A DNA stretch of 58,546 bases from an uncultured Muribaculaceae bacterium (lineage in GTDB: Bacteria; Bacteroidota; Bacteroidia; Bacteroidales; Muribaculaceae). The stretch covers positions 1 to 58,546 of the forward strand of contig CAJTSR010000018.1 in assembly GCA_910579035.1 (NCBI GenBank). Direction: 5' to 3'. The notes below the pieces were generated by a model. It saw only the letters and a list, made by a program, of their open reading frames with translations, made no database searches and was not told where the DNA came from. Below are positions 42,453-51,389 of the stretch, piece by piece. Both the position numbers and the translations under genes were made by a program. Every line of letters starts with the position of its first letter. The stretch's first letter is position 1.

Positions 42453-44759
42453 ATGAAAAAAATAATCTGCGCCCTTGCAATAACCATACTCGCCTTAGGC
42501 GTGGCGGCAGACACCCACAAAGTACTCCAAATATTCCAAGGAGGCCAAGTGACCCATTCATTCAACATAGAGGACGTCGAATATATGGAAATCACCGACG
42601 CCATCGACGCACCCACCGGAATAACAGCCAAATACACCTCCGGCTCAATAACAGTATCGTGGAATGGCACAGAAGGAGCCACATACAACGTCTACCGTTC
42701 GGCCGACGGCACATCATTCGCACTTATCGCACAAGGCATCACCACGACCACTTACACCGACACCAAGCCACTGACCGCGACCAACTATTATCGTGTAGAA
42801 GCAGTAATCGACGACATCACAAGCGAGCCAAGCGAAATATCAGAACCTATAATACCCAACTCAGAGGCTTTGGAAGAAGGCCTATACCTTGGCATAATGG
42901 GCTTCAACTACGATATTTATAAATATCCATTGTCCAAGCTCGACCAAAACAGCATCAGCAATGCCAACAATTTTATCGACGCACTCGCCATTGACCGCCA
43001 GACATTGCTCTATTACTCTGTAGACCAAGCTATCACAACTATGCAGTCTTGCAAACTTCCGGATAATCTGATGAATGCCGCCATCGTCACATTTACCGAC
43101 GGCCTCGACATGGGTTCGCTTATGGTCGACGGAGTAAGCTACGAAGAAGACGAAGAATACAGCGCCGCCCTCAACGCCAGAATTAAAAATGAAAACATAG
43201 CCGGAATGCCCATCACGGCTTACACCATAGGCGTGAAAGGCAAGGACGTGACCGACGTAAACAAATTCCGGTCGAACCTGCAAATGCTCGCATCATCACC
43301 TGAAAATGCTTTCGAGGTTTCAGATATTTCAGAAGTCAAAGCGAAATTTCAGGAGATTGCCGAACAACTTGTGCAGACAAACTACGTGCAGACTCTGGCT
43401 ATCAAGATACAAGGCGTGTCGAACGGCGCACTCGTACGTTTCACCCTCGACAATGTGGCCTCTGCCGAACGCTCCGAATGTTATATCGAAGGAAACTTCA
43501 ACCTGCGCGACCGCAGCCTCGAAAACATCACATACCACGGGCTGACCTCGACCACAGGTACCACGGTAAACGGCGTTGTCGACGAACGACGCGAAATAAC
43601 CTTCACCTTTGAAGGAATACAGACCGACAACAACAAACTCATCGTAAAGGACTTCATCGACGAATGGATATACATCTCATCAAGCAACCAATGGCAGATA
43701 AACTCCGAATTTATAAAAGACCAAGACTCTAAGGTAGAAACCGAAGAACGCTCTGCCGCCATAATGCTTGTGCTCGACTGCTCCTCTTCTTTGGGCAACG
43801 ACTTCTCCATAGTCCAGTCCAATGCCAAATCATTCGTAGAAACACTCTGCCCCTCTGTGGAAAACCCCGACAACCCAGACAACCCAGCAACGCAGGATCC
43901 TGAAACACTATATTCTACCAAGCCTATCGACCTATCCCTCGCCGTAAATATCAACGGCAAGCGGTATTACTTGACCTCCGAGCAATATGCCAATGCCAAT
44001 CTCTCAGGAGCCGTAAAAGAAGGTTTAACCGTAGTGCAAGGTGACGAACAATTCATCATAGCCCTCGGAAATATGCCAACCTCCAAGACATATTGGACTT
44101 ATGCCAACACATATTATGGCTCGTACCTGCCCACAGAAGCCCAAGCCAGAATAATCAGCGCCCGCTATAGTTATATATCAAACTCAATGAATAGATTCGG
44201 AGCATATTTCAACGACGGATGGATATCCTTAAAGAATACAGCTTACTATAGCGGCGGAGGCAGCCTATGTACCAGTACCTACTGTGATTATAATATACGC
44301 CCAGTTCTTCCCGTCAGCACTCCTTCTCCCATACAATGGAATCCGGAAGAAGACCTTAAGCTCGTTGTTGAAAAAGACGGACAGCGCAGCTACCTGTCTA
44401 CCGCACAATACGAGGCTATGGGAAAGAACCTCAACGAATACACGGTACTTGGTGTAGCAGTAATCAGTGGGAGTGAAAAATTCATAATAGCTCTTGATAA
44501 CGAACCAACAGACGAAATGACATGGAATACAGCAAACACCTTATACGGCACACAACTTCCAACATATTCCCAAGGCAATGTAATAAGTATGCGCTACAAT
44601 CATATCAACTCTGCAATCACTGCATTTGGGGGCCGCGCCCTCAGTATTGGCTGGACACAATCTTCAAATACCGTTTTCTATAACGGGAACGGTTCAATTA
44701 ATACATCATCTTATAATCAAAAAGTACGCTGTGTATATCCTTTCGAAGATGCACAATAA
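42453..44759 (+). CDS. large secreted protein: FN3, interrupted VWA-like domain, two C-terminal lectin-like repeats
   Basis: 768 residues with a signal peptide (about residue 19). Residues about 50-130 form a fibronectin type III domain (PTGITAKYTSGSITVSWNG). Then a VWA-like region: AAIVTFTDGLDMGSL and TAYTIGVKGKDV resemble middle VWA strands, while the metal-site strand IMLVLDCSSSLGNDF comes about 240 residues later rather than first. An Asn/Pro/Asp linker (NPDNPDNPA) leads to two related repeats of about 130 residues, starting DLSLAVNINGKRYYL and DLKLVVEKDGQRSYL and each containing LPT plus an aromatic-rich end. These recall C-type-lectin-like or DUF1566 folds (inference). Probably a surface adhesin. 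Confidence 0.7.
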   Translation: MKKIICALAITILALGVAADTHKVLQIFQGGQVTHSFNIEDVEYMEITDAIDAPTGITAKYTSGSITVSWNGTEGATYNVYRSADGTSFALIAQGITTTTYTDTKPLTATNYYRVEAVIDDITSEPSEISEPIIPNSEALEEGLYLGIMGFNYDIYKYPLSKLDQNSISNANNFIDALAIDRQTLLYYSVDQAITTMQSCKLPDNLMNAAIVTFTDGLDMGSLMVDGVSYEEDEEYSAALNARIKNENIAGMPITAYTIGVKGKDVTDVNKFRSNLQMLASSPENAFEVSDISEVKAKFQEIAEQLVQTNYVQTLAIKIQGVSNGALVRFTLDNVASAERSECYIEGNFNLRDRSLENITYHGLTSTTGTTVNGVVDERREITFTFEGIQTDNNKLIVKDFIDEWIYISSSNQWQINSEFIKDQDSKVETEERSAAIMLVLDCSSSLGNDFSIVQSNAKSFVETLCPSVENPDNPDNPATQDPETLYSTKPIDLSLAVNINGKRYYLTSEQYANANLSGAVKEGLTVVQGDEQFIIALGNMPTSKTYWTYANTYYGSYLPTEAQARIISARYSYISNSMNRFGAYFNDGWISLKNTAYYSGGGSLCTSTYCDYNIRPVLPVSTPSPIQWNPEEDLKLVVEKDGQRSYLSTAQYEAMGKNLNEYTVLGVAVISGSEKFIIALDNEPTDEMTWNTANTLYGTQLPTYSQGNVISMRYNHINSAITAFGGRALSIGWTQSSNTVFYNGNGSINTSSYNQKVRCVYPFEDAQ

Positions 44760-44787
44760 CATCTGATACTATAAAAAAACACCCTGC

Positions 44788-44818
44788 GAAGAGGGCGCCG
44801 CAAAGGCGTCCTCTTCTT
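44788..44818 (+). terminator. terminator-like hairpin after the secreted protein genes
   Basis: Stem GAAGAGGGCGCC / GGCGTCCTCTTC with a 5-nt loop; the T-tract is interrupted (TTCTTCT). Confidence 0.65.
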
Positions 44819-44904
44819 CTATGCACATACAGTGAATTGCCGCAAGGCGAGAGAATGAGCCGAGAAAGAGGGCGGCGGGGGTTGTGCGAATGGCGAAAGT
44901 TCGC

Positions 44905-44912
44905 TAATTTTG
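44905..44912 (+). promoter_or_regulatory. promoter of the divIC-mutS operon
   Basis: TTG at 44882-44884, 20-bp spacer, TAATTTTG. The predicted start falls at the ATG of 44917 or just after it. Confidence 0.7.
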
Positions 44913-44916
44913 TGAT

Positions 44917-45225
44917 ATGAATCCGACAGTCAACTCTATCTGGCAATGGATGAGGCGATTTATATCGCCATGGACCATACTGTGCCTCGGCGTGGTAGCA
45001 TTTATTGTGTTTACGGGCGACAACTCCGTATTCCAAAGCATCGAACACGAACGCACTATCGACAGCCTTACGCGCGAGCTCGAGGCCAATCGCGACACTA
45101 TGCTATACTACCGCGACCTCAACCGACGCCTCGCCTCCGACCCAGCACTTATGGAGCAGGTGGTACGCGAGCAGTACGGCATGAAGCGCGCCAGCGAGGA
45201 CGTCTACGTATTTACCGAAGAATGA
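44917..45225 (+). CDS. septum formation initiator DivIC/FtsB-like
   Basis: 102 residues: a short cytosolic start, one membrane helix (about residues 18-36, WTILCLGVVAFIVF), then a coiled coil and the family end LMEQVVREQYGMKRASEDVY. It belongs to the FtsB/DivIC/FtsL divisome sub-complex. Because the -7 box ends only 4 bp before the ATG, translation may begin at 44950 (MRRFISPW) instead, which would leave the membrane helix intact. The next gene overlaps by 4 bp. Confidence 0.88.
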   Translation: MNPTVNSIWQWMRRFISPWTILCLGVVAFIVFTGDNSVFQSIEHERTIDSLTRELEANRDTMLYYRDLNRRLASDPALMEQVVREQYGMKRASEDVYVFTEE

Positions 45226-45629
45226 ACACAAACACCAACTCTGTCAAGCGTCCGGCACTTGCCGCCGTGGGCGCACCCCTTGCCCTGCTGCTGATATTCG
45301 CAGCCACACTCGTGCCCTTCTTTATGGCCGACAGCGCATGGGCACGCGACGCTTACCCTTATGTATTCTCAGCCGGCGCCGCAGGCCTGCTCGCCGTGCG
45401 CCTTTTCACGCCCTACCAGGGCCGCGACTTCCGCCTCAAGCGCCTCCATCGAATAGAAAGCTGGATAGCCATAATCTTCTGCGTAGGAGCATTCTTCCTG
45501 TTCTACAACAATGGATTGCAGCTGCGCGACTGGCTCGCGTTCACTCTTGCCGGAGCCGCGCTCCAGATTTTCACCTCCCTTGCCATACCCATGCGCGAGG
45601 CTCGCCTTGCCAAAGAACGGAATAAATAA
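45222..45629 (+). CDS. small integral membrane protein, function unknown
   Basis: 135 residues with four predicted membrane helices (about 17-35, 45-60, 80-96, 105-122). ATGA overlap with divIC and a 6-bp gap to mutS place it in that operon. Polar loops carry RLFTPYQGRDFRLKRLHRIESW, a pattern shared by small Bacteroidetes membrane proteins at this position. I do not recognise a function. The start at 45222 is set by the overlap; a longer upstream frame would run inside divIC. Confidence 0.75.
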   Translation: MNTNTNSVKRPALAAVGAPLALLLIFAATLVPFFMADSAWARDAYPYVFSAGAAGLLAVRLFTPYQGRDFRLKRLHRIESWIAIIFCVGAFFLFYNNGLQLRDWLAFTLAGAALQIFTSLAIPMREARLAKERNK

Positions 45630-45635
45630 GCCACT

Positions 45636-48290
45636 ATGGCAAAGAAGATTGCAGAAACACCGCTGATGAAGCAGTACGCCGAGATGAAGGCAAAACATCC
45701 CGACGCCATACTGCTGTTCCGTGTCGGCGACTTTTACGAAACCTTCTCCGACGATGCCATCGAGGCCTCCGAAATACTGGGCATAACCCTCACCCGCCGT
45801 GCCAACGGCTCGGCCCAGTACGTCGAGCTTGCCGGCTTCCCCCATCACGCCCTCGACAGCTACCTGCCCAAGCTCGTCCGCGCCGGAAAGCGCGTGGCCA
45901 TATGCGAGCAGCTCGAAGACCCCAAGCTCACCAAAAAGCTCGTGAAACGCGGCATAACAGAGCTTGTGACGCCCGGCGTGGCAATGAACGACAACGTGCT
46001 GTCGCGGCGCGAGAACAACTTTCTTGCCGCCGTGCATTTCGGCAAGACCTCGTGCGGAGTGGCTTTTCTCGATATCAGCACCGGCGAGTTTCTCGCCGCG
46101 GAAGGCTCTGCCGACTATATCGACAAGGCTCTCGCCTCGATGGCGCCCAAAGAACTGCTCGTGCAGCGCGGCCTCAAGGCCCGGGCGGCCGAGTTTTCTC
46201 AGCCCTACCTCACGTTCGAGCTTGAAGACTGGCTCTTCACCATCGACGCCGCAGGCGAGCGCCTGCGCAAACAATTCGGCACCTCGTCGCTCAAAGGCTT
46301 CGGCATCGACGCCATGCCGGCAGCCATAGTGGCGGCAGGAGCCATACTCCACTACCTCGACCTCACCCAGCATACCCGAACATCGCATATCACCTCCATA
46401 TCGCGCATCGAAGAGGGCAAATACGTGAGGCTCGACCGCTTCACGATACGCAATCTCGAGCTTTTCGACCCGCTCGACCCCGACGGCAAGAGCCTCCTCG
46501 GAGTAATCGACCGCACCGTCACCCCCATGGGTGCGCGAATGCTGCGCCGATGGCTCCAGATGCCGCTGAAGGACGCCAAGGCCGTGAACGAGCGCCTCGA
46601 CGTGGTAGAGCATTTCTTCAAAAAGCCCGACACGCGCGAAGACGTGGCCGAGCAGCTCAAATCGATAGGCGACCTCGAACGCCTCGTGTCGAAAGTGGCC
46701 ACCGAGCGCATACTGCCGCGCGAGCTTATCCAAGTACGCAACGCCCTCCGCGCCATAGTTCCGCTGCGCCATCTGTGCATGAGCGCAGGGCTTCCCCAGC
46801 TTACCGCCATAGGCGAGCAGCTCGCCCCCTGCGCCGCAATACGCGACAGAATAACGCGCGAACTGCGCGACGATGCCGCCGGGGCGCCATCGCGCGGCGA
46901 GATAATCAACGCCGGGGTCGACGAAGAACTCGACCGCCTGCGCAGCGTGGCATACGAGGGCAAGGACTACCTCGCCAAGCTACAGGCACGCGAGATAGAG
47001 GAAACGTCCATATCGTCCCTAAAAATAGGCTACAACAATGTTTTCGGGTACTATATCGAGGTAACGAACACCCACAAGGACAAGGTGCCGTCGACGTGGA
47101 TACGCAAACAGACCCTCGTGAACGCCGAACGATACATAACCCCCGAGCTGAAAGACTACGAGGAGCAGATTCTCGGCGCGCAGGAAAAGATAGAGGCAAT
47201 CCAAGCCCGGCTGTACTCCGAACTTGTAGGAGCGGTGGCACAGTACATACCGGCGCTGCAGCTCAATGCCTCGCTCATGGCCCGGCTCGACGTGCTCTGC
47301 TCCTTCACCCGCGTATCGCTCGAAAACCGCTACAACCGCCCCGTTGTCGACGACTCCCTCGACCTCGTGCTCACCGAGGCGCGACACCCCGTAATAGAGC
47401 GGCAGCTGCCGCCGGGCGAGCCGTACATATCCAACTCGGTGGAACTATCGAACGACGGCACGCAGATTATGATGCTCACCGGGCCTAACATGTCGGGTAA
47501 ATCGGCGCTGCTGCGCCAGACGGCGCTCAACGTCATACTCGCCCAGATTGGCTGCTTCGTGGCCGCCCAAAGCGCGCGCATAGGCGTTGTCGACAAAATC
47601 TTCACCCGCGTGGGCGCGAGCGACAACATATCGCTTGGCGAATCCACCTTCATGGTCGAGATGAACGAAGCCGCCTCAATTCTCAACAACATCAGTCCGC
47701 GCTCGCTGATACTCTTCGACGAGCTTGGCCGAGGCACTTCTACCTACGACGGCATATCGATAGCGTGGGCCATCGTCGAGCATATACACGAACACGGCAC
47801 CGCGCACCCCAAGACACTCTTTGCAACCCACTACCACGAACTGAACGACATGGAGCGCTCCTACAGCCGCATCGTCAACTACAACGTGTCGGTAAAGGAA
47901 ATCGACGGCAAGGTAGTGTTCCTGCGCAAGCTCGCCCGAGGCGGAAGCGAGCACAGCTTCGGCATACATGTGGCCAAACTCGCCGGCATGCCCGCGTCGA
48001 TAGTGCGCCGCGCCGACGAAGTACTGGCACAGCTCGAAAACGGCAATTCCGCCGACAGCGCCGAACCCGCAGCCACGGCCAAACCCAAAAGCCGAGGAAA
48101 GGCGAGAATAAGCCCGGCGGGACAGACAAGCACCGCAGGCATGCAGCTGTCGTTCTTCCAGCTCGACGACCCCGTGCTCAGTCAGGTGCGCGACGAACTC
48201 CTCGGCGTGGACATCAACAACCTCACGCCCTTGGAAGCCCTCACGAAACTGCACGACATACGCAACATTCTTACCGGAAAACATTCATGA
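45636..48290 (+). CDS. mutS: DNA mismatch repair protein MutS
   Basis: 884 residues. The mismatch-binding domain has the FRVGDFYETF motif (Phe and Glu that read the mismatch). The connector, lever and clamp regions follow. The ATPase has Walker A TGPNMSGKS at about residues 615-623, FDELGRGTSTYDG, and ATHYHEL. A C-terminal region with SPAGQTSTAGMQLSFFQL precedes a dimerising helix pair. Full length and apparently intact, which bears on how stable the C10 and other short runs here would be (single-base slippage is normally corrected by MutS). Stop overlaps the next ATG. Confidence 0.97.
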   Translation: MAKKIAETPLMKQYAEMKAKHPDAILLFRVGDFYETFSDDAIEASEILGITLTRRANGSAQYVELAGFPHHALDSYLPKLVRAGKRVAICEQLEDPKLTKKLVKRGITELVTPGVAMNDNVLSRRENNFLAAVHFGKTSCGVAFLDISTGEFLAAEGSADYIDKALASMAPKELLVQRGLKARAAEFSQPYLTFELEDWLFTIDAAGERLRKQFGTSSLKGFGIDAMPAAIVAAGAILHYLDLTQHTRTSHITSISRIEEGKYVRLDRFTIRNLELFDPLDPDGKSLLGVIDRTVTPMGARMLRRWLQMPLKDAKAVNERLDVVEHFFKKPDTREDVAEQLKSIGDLERLVSKVATERILPRELIQVRNALRAIVPLRHLCMSAGLPQLTAIGEQLAPCAAIRDRITRELRDDAAGAPSRGEIINAGVDEELDRLRSVAYEGKDYLAKLQAREIEETSISSLKIGYNNVFGYYIEVTNTHKDKVPSTWIRKQTLVNAERYITPELKDYEEQILGAQEKIEAIQARLYSELVGAVAQYIPALQLNASLMARLDVLCSFTRVSLENRYNRPVVDDSLDLVLTEARHPVIERQLPPGEPYISNSVELSNDGTQIMMLTGPNMSGKSALLRQTALNVILAQIGCFVAAQSARIGVVDKIFTRVGASDNISLGESTFMVEMNEAASILNNISPRSLILFDELGRGTSTYDGISIAWAIVEHIHEHGTAHPKTLFATHYHELNDMERSYSRIVNYNVSVKEIDGKVVFLRKLARGGSEHSFGIHVAKLAGMPASIVRRADEVLAQLENGNSADSAEPAATAKPKSRGKARISPAGQTSTAGMQLSFFQLDDPVLSQVRDELLGVDINNLTPLEALTKLHDIRNILTGKHS

Positions 48291-48846
48291 CAAAAAACTC
48301 ATCAGCTTTGCCGCCCTTTCCGAGCCCGCCGACGAAAGGGCGGCCGAGCTATTATACACAGCAGCATTCCCGCCGGAGGAAAGACGCCCGTGGGACGGAA
48401 TACTGCACCCGCAATCGCCATACGGCCCGCAACTGAGCATAATCCGCATCTCCGACCACGACAGCGCCACGCGCTTCGCAGGCATCATCACCATATGGGA
48501 ATTTGAAACCCTGAGATACATCGAGCACTTCGCCATCGACGACAGCCTGCGCGGAAGCGGCATCGGCGCCGACGTTCTCCGCGCCGTGCTCGCGGCTTCG
48601 CCAAAGCCCGTGGTGCTCGAGGTAGAGCCGCCGGCCGACGACAATCCGATGGCGGCGCGCCGCATCTCTTTCTACAAGCGCTGCGGCCTGCAAATACTCC
48701 CCCACCCGTATATTCAGCCGCCATATTCGCCCGGACTTCCCGCCGTTCCGCTGCTTCTTATGGCATCAGATGTAAAAATCGACCCGGCAATGGCAGAAAA
48801 ATTACTCCACCGCCAAGTTTATAATCACGTTCAAGAAGCCGATTGA
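48287..48846 (+). CDS. GNAT family N-acetyltransferase, needs a -1 frameshift
   Basis: The ATG at 48287 overlaps the mutS stop (ATGA), the usual sign of coupling. In that frame only 49 codons follow. The conserved GNAT body lies in the -1 frame: LISFAALSEPADERAAELLY, RFAGIITIWEFET, the acetyl-CoA motif DDSLRGSGIGADVL, and ISFYKRCGLQ, ending at 48846. Joining the frames at the A6 run gives about 186 residues starting M-T-K-N-L-I-S-F. Either ribosomes slip at A AAA AAC (48292-48298), or one A is missing (A7 would restore the frame), or translation starts at an ATT (48283). The substrate of the acetyltransferase is unknown. Confidence 0.75.
48292..48344 (+). promoter_or_regulatory. putative -1 ribosomal frameshift signal
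   Basis: Slippery heptamer A AAA AAC in the correct frame register, an 11-nt spacer, then an 11-bp perfect stem GCCGCCCTTTC (48310-48320) / GAAAGGGCGGC (48334-48344) with a 13-nt loop. Confidence 0.55.
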
Positions 48847-48953
48847 GGCCCGTTTTTATTCCTAAAAAGAAAGAAAAACTATCCCAAAAGAAGAAAAATC
48901 ATTTTTTACCACATTTTTTTGCCGAAATATTTGCACAGTCCAAAAAACACGCG

Positions 48954-48961
48954 TACCTTTG
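48954..48961 (+). promoter_or_regulatory. promoter for the tRNA-Asp gene
   Basis: TTTG at 48930-48933, 20-bp spacer, TACCTTTG. The gap 48847-49014 is otherwise A-rich and non-coding. Confidence 0.8.
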
Positions 48962-49014
48962 CAACGCAAAAGCAAAAAAGCTGATGCCTCTCCTGCCAAG
49001 AGCAGCGATGCAAT

Positions 49015-49088
49015 GGTGTGGTAGTTCAGCTGGTTAGAATACCTGCCTGTCACGCAGGGGGTCGCGGGTTCGAGTCCCGTCCATACCG
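49015..49088 (+). tRNA. tRNA-Asp (GTC anticodon)
   Basis: Acceptor GGTGTGG / CCATACC with one G-T pair, anticodon arm CCTGC-CTGTCAC-GCAGG with GTC, T-arm CGGGTTCGAGTCCCG. Confidence 0.96.
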
Positions 49089-49102
49089 CAAGAGGAGAGA
49101 GG

Positions 49103-49162
49103 AGAATGAGAAATGCATATAATCTTTTTTAATGAGATTATTTCGTTTCTCATTCTTTTTTT
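49103..49162 (+). terminator. long hairpin terminator after tRNA-Asp
   Basis: AGAATGAGAAA (49103-49113) pairs with TTTCTCATTCT (49146-49156); an inner ATAATCT / AGATTAT pair adds stability; a T-run follows. Confidence 0.8.
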
Positions 49163-49175
49163 AAGAGCTTTTTTC

Positions 49176-49247
49176 GCCCCGGTAGTTCAACGGATAGAAT
49201 AGAGGTTTCCTAAACCTTTGATAGCAGTTCGATTCTGCTCCGGGGTA
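49176..49247 (+). tRNA. tRNA-Arg (CCT anticodon)
   Basis: Acceptor GCCCCGG / CCGGGGT, anticodon loop TTCCTAA with CCT, T-arm GCAGTTCGATTCTGC. It lies 13 bp after the tRNA-Asp terminator. Confidence 0.95.
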
Positions 49248-49251
49248 CTAC

Positions 49252-49296
49252 AAAACAGCAGGAGCCGTTTCTACGCGAAACGGCTCCTGCTGTTTT
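49252..49296. terminator. bidirectional terminator between tRNA-Arg and groL
   Basis: A 19-bp perfect stem (49252-49270 with 49278-49296), AAAA at one end and TTTT at the other, serving both strands. Confidence 0.92.
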
Positions 49297-49309
49297 GTTT
49301 CGGGCTTGA

Positions 49310-50944
49310 TTACATCATGCCGCCCATTCCACCCATTCCGGGGTTAGGCATGGCTGCGGGAGCTTCTTCTTTCTTCTCCGCAATCACACATTCGGTGGTA
49401 AGGAACATACCGGCTATTGAAGCGGCATTTTCGAGGGCCACACGTGTAACCTTGGCCGGATCGATAACACCGGTAGCCATAAGGTTCTCATAGCGGTCGG
49501 CACGGGCATTGTAGCCGTAGTCGCCGGAGCCTTCGCGCACCTTCTGCACCACCACGGCGCCTTCCACGCCCGCATTGGCTGCAATCTGGCGGAGGGGCTC
49601 CTCGATAGCGCGCTCAACGATTGCGATACCGGTCTGCTCGTCGTCGTTCTCTCCCTTGAGGTCTTTGAGACATTCGAGGCAGCGAATGTATGCCACGCCG
49701 CCACCGGGAACGATGCCTTCGGCGATAGCCGCGCGTGTGGCGCTGAGAGCGTCGTCCACGCGGTCTTTCTTTTCCTTCATCTCTACCTCCGAGGGAGCGC
49801 CCACGTGGAGCACTGCCACGCCGCCTGCGAGCTTGGCAAGACGCTCCTGAAGCTTCTCGCGGTCGTAGTCGCTGGTGGTCTGGGCTATCTGGGCCTTGAT
49901 CTGGGCAACGCGGGCAGCGATGCGTTCCTTGTCGCCGTCGCGGTTCACGATGGTGGTGTTCTCCTTGTTCACAGTCACGCTGTTTGCATGGCCGAGATCC
50001 TGAAGAGTGGCCTGGTCAAGCTTCATGCCCTTTTCTTCGGAAATCACAGTGCCGCCTGTGAGGATAGCAATATCCTCGAGCATTTCCTTGCGGCGGTCGC
50101 CGAAGCCGGGAGCCTTTACAGCGCAAATCTTGAGCGAGCCGCGCAGGCGGTTCACAACGAGTGCTGCGAGCGCGTCCTGGTCGACGTCTTCAGCCACGAT
50201 AAGCAGCGGGCGTCCGCTCTGTGCTGTCGATTCGAGAATAGGAAGAATGTCCTTGAGGTTCGATATTTTCTTGTCGTGGATAAGGATCAGCGGGCTGTCC
50301 ATCACGCACTCCATCTTCTCTGTGTCGGTAACGAAGTAGGGCGAGATGTAGCCACGGTCGAACTGCATGCCTTCAACCACCTCGATAGTGGTTTCGGTGC
50401 CCTTGGCCTCGTCCACTGTGATTACTCCTTCCTTCTTCACCTTCTCCATAGCCTCGGCAATGAGTCGGCCTATGGTTTCGTCGTTATTGGCCGACACGCG
50501 AGCCACGTCTTCGATTTTCTTGAAGTCGTCGCCCACTTCCTGAGCCATCGAGCGTATGCCTGCCACAACGGCAGCCACAGCCTTGTCGATACCGCGCTTG
50601 AGGTCCATAGGGTTGGCACCGGCAGTAACGTTCTTAAGGCCTACGGCTATGATAGCCTGAGCGAGCACGGTGGCGGTGGTTGTTCCGTCGCCGGCATCGT
50701 CGCCGGTCTTGGAGGCAACTTCCTTCACAAGCTGTGCGCCCATGTTGCGGAAAGGCTCTTCAAGCTCTATCTCGCGGGCAACGCTCACACCGTCCTTGGT
50801 GATATGGGGAGCGCCGAACTGCTTGCTTATGATAACGTTGCGGCCTTTCGGGCCGAGGGTGACCTTAACGGCGTCGGCAAGAGCGTCGACACCCTTTTTG
50901 AGCTCTTCGCGAGCCTCGATATTGAATTTAATGTCTTTTGCCAT
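49310..50944 (-). CDS. groL: chaperonin GroEL
   Basis: 544 residues, standard length. It folds proteins in a tetradecameric ring using ATP. N-terminus AKDIKFNIEAREELKKGV, ATP-binding VTLGPKGRNV and AGDGTTTATVLA, and the flexible end GGMGGMM are all present. Highly expressed codon usage. It follows groS by 42 bp in the same transcript. Confidence 0.98.
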   Translation of the reverse strand: MAKDIKFNIEAREELKKGVDALADAVKVTLGPKGRNVIISKQFGAPHITKDGVSVAREIELEEPFRNMGAQLVKEVASKTGDDAGDGTTTATVLAQAIIAVGLKNVTAGANPMDLKRGIDKAVAAVVAGIRSMAQEVGDDFKKIEDVARVSANNDETIGRLIAEAMEKVKKEGVITVDEAKGTETTIEVVEGMQFDRGYISPYFVTDTEKMECVMDSPLILIHDKKISNLKDILPILESTAQSGRPLLIVAEDVDQDALAALVVNRLRGSLKICAVKAPGFGDRRKEMLEDIAILTGGTVISEEKGMKLDQATLQDLGHANSVTVNKENTTIVNRDGDKERIAARVAQIKAQIAQTTSDYDREKLQERLAKLAGGVAVLHVGAPSEVEMKEKKDRVDDALSATRAAIAEGIVPGGGVAYIRCLECLKDLKGENDDEQTGIAIVERAIEEPLRQIAANAGVEGAVVVQKVREGSGDYGYNARADRYENLMATGVIDPAKVTRVALENAASIAGMFLTTECVIAEKKEEAPAAMPNPGMGGMGGMM

Positions 50945-50986
50945 TTTGTGTTGTATGTTTCAGGAGAGATGTGTTTATACAGTATG

Positions 50987-51259
50987 TTAGCAGATTACGG
51001 CGAGAACCTCGTTCTGGCGCATGATGAGCACCTTTTCGCCATCGAACTCGATTTCAGTACCGGCATACTTGCCATAGAGCACGCTGTCGCCTTCCTTAAG
51101 AACCATTTCTTCGTCCTTTGTGCCTGTGCCAACGGCGAGAACTGTGCCTTTGAGGGGCTTTTCTTTAGCGGAATCAGGAATTATGATACCGGCCACGGTT
51201 ACTTCTTCAGCAGCTGCGGGCTGTATGATAACGCGGTCTGCGAGTGGTTTGAGTTTCAT
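50987..51259 (-). CDS. groS: co-chaperonin GroES
   Basis: 90 residues. N-terminal KPLADRVIIQP, mobile loop around AAEEVTVAGIIIPDSAKEK, and the C-terminal ALFGKYAGTEIEFDGE-type segment (VLYGKYAGTEIEF). Caps the GroEL ring. First gene of groESL. A weak -7 box (GATATTTG, 51302-51309 on the minus strand) lies upstream, next to an inverted repeat. Confidence 0.97.
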   Translation of the reverse strand: MKLKPLADRVIIQPAAAEEVTVAGIIIPDSAKEKPLKGTVLAVGTGTKDEEMVLKEGDSVLYGKYAGTEIEFDGEKVLIMRQNEVLAVIC

Positions 51260-51322
51260 GATTGTATATAGTTTTATGTTTCAGTTCTGCAATTACAGGG
51301 GCAAATATCAGGCCAAGACTTT

Positions 51323-51345
51323 TTTGGCAGCCGACGACTGCCAAA
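51323..51345. promoter_or_regulatory. inverted repeat upstream of groES, possible operator
   Basis: TTTGGCAG, seven bases, CTGCCAAA: perfect 8-bp arms placed just upstream of the weak groES -7 box. It has no T-tract, so it does not look like a terminator, and it is not the CIRCE sequence. Confidence 0.5.
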
Positions 51346-51389
51346 TTGTCAACCACCGCTTGGCATAACATCTGCCTCGCGCCAAATGT

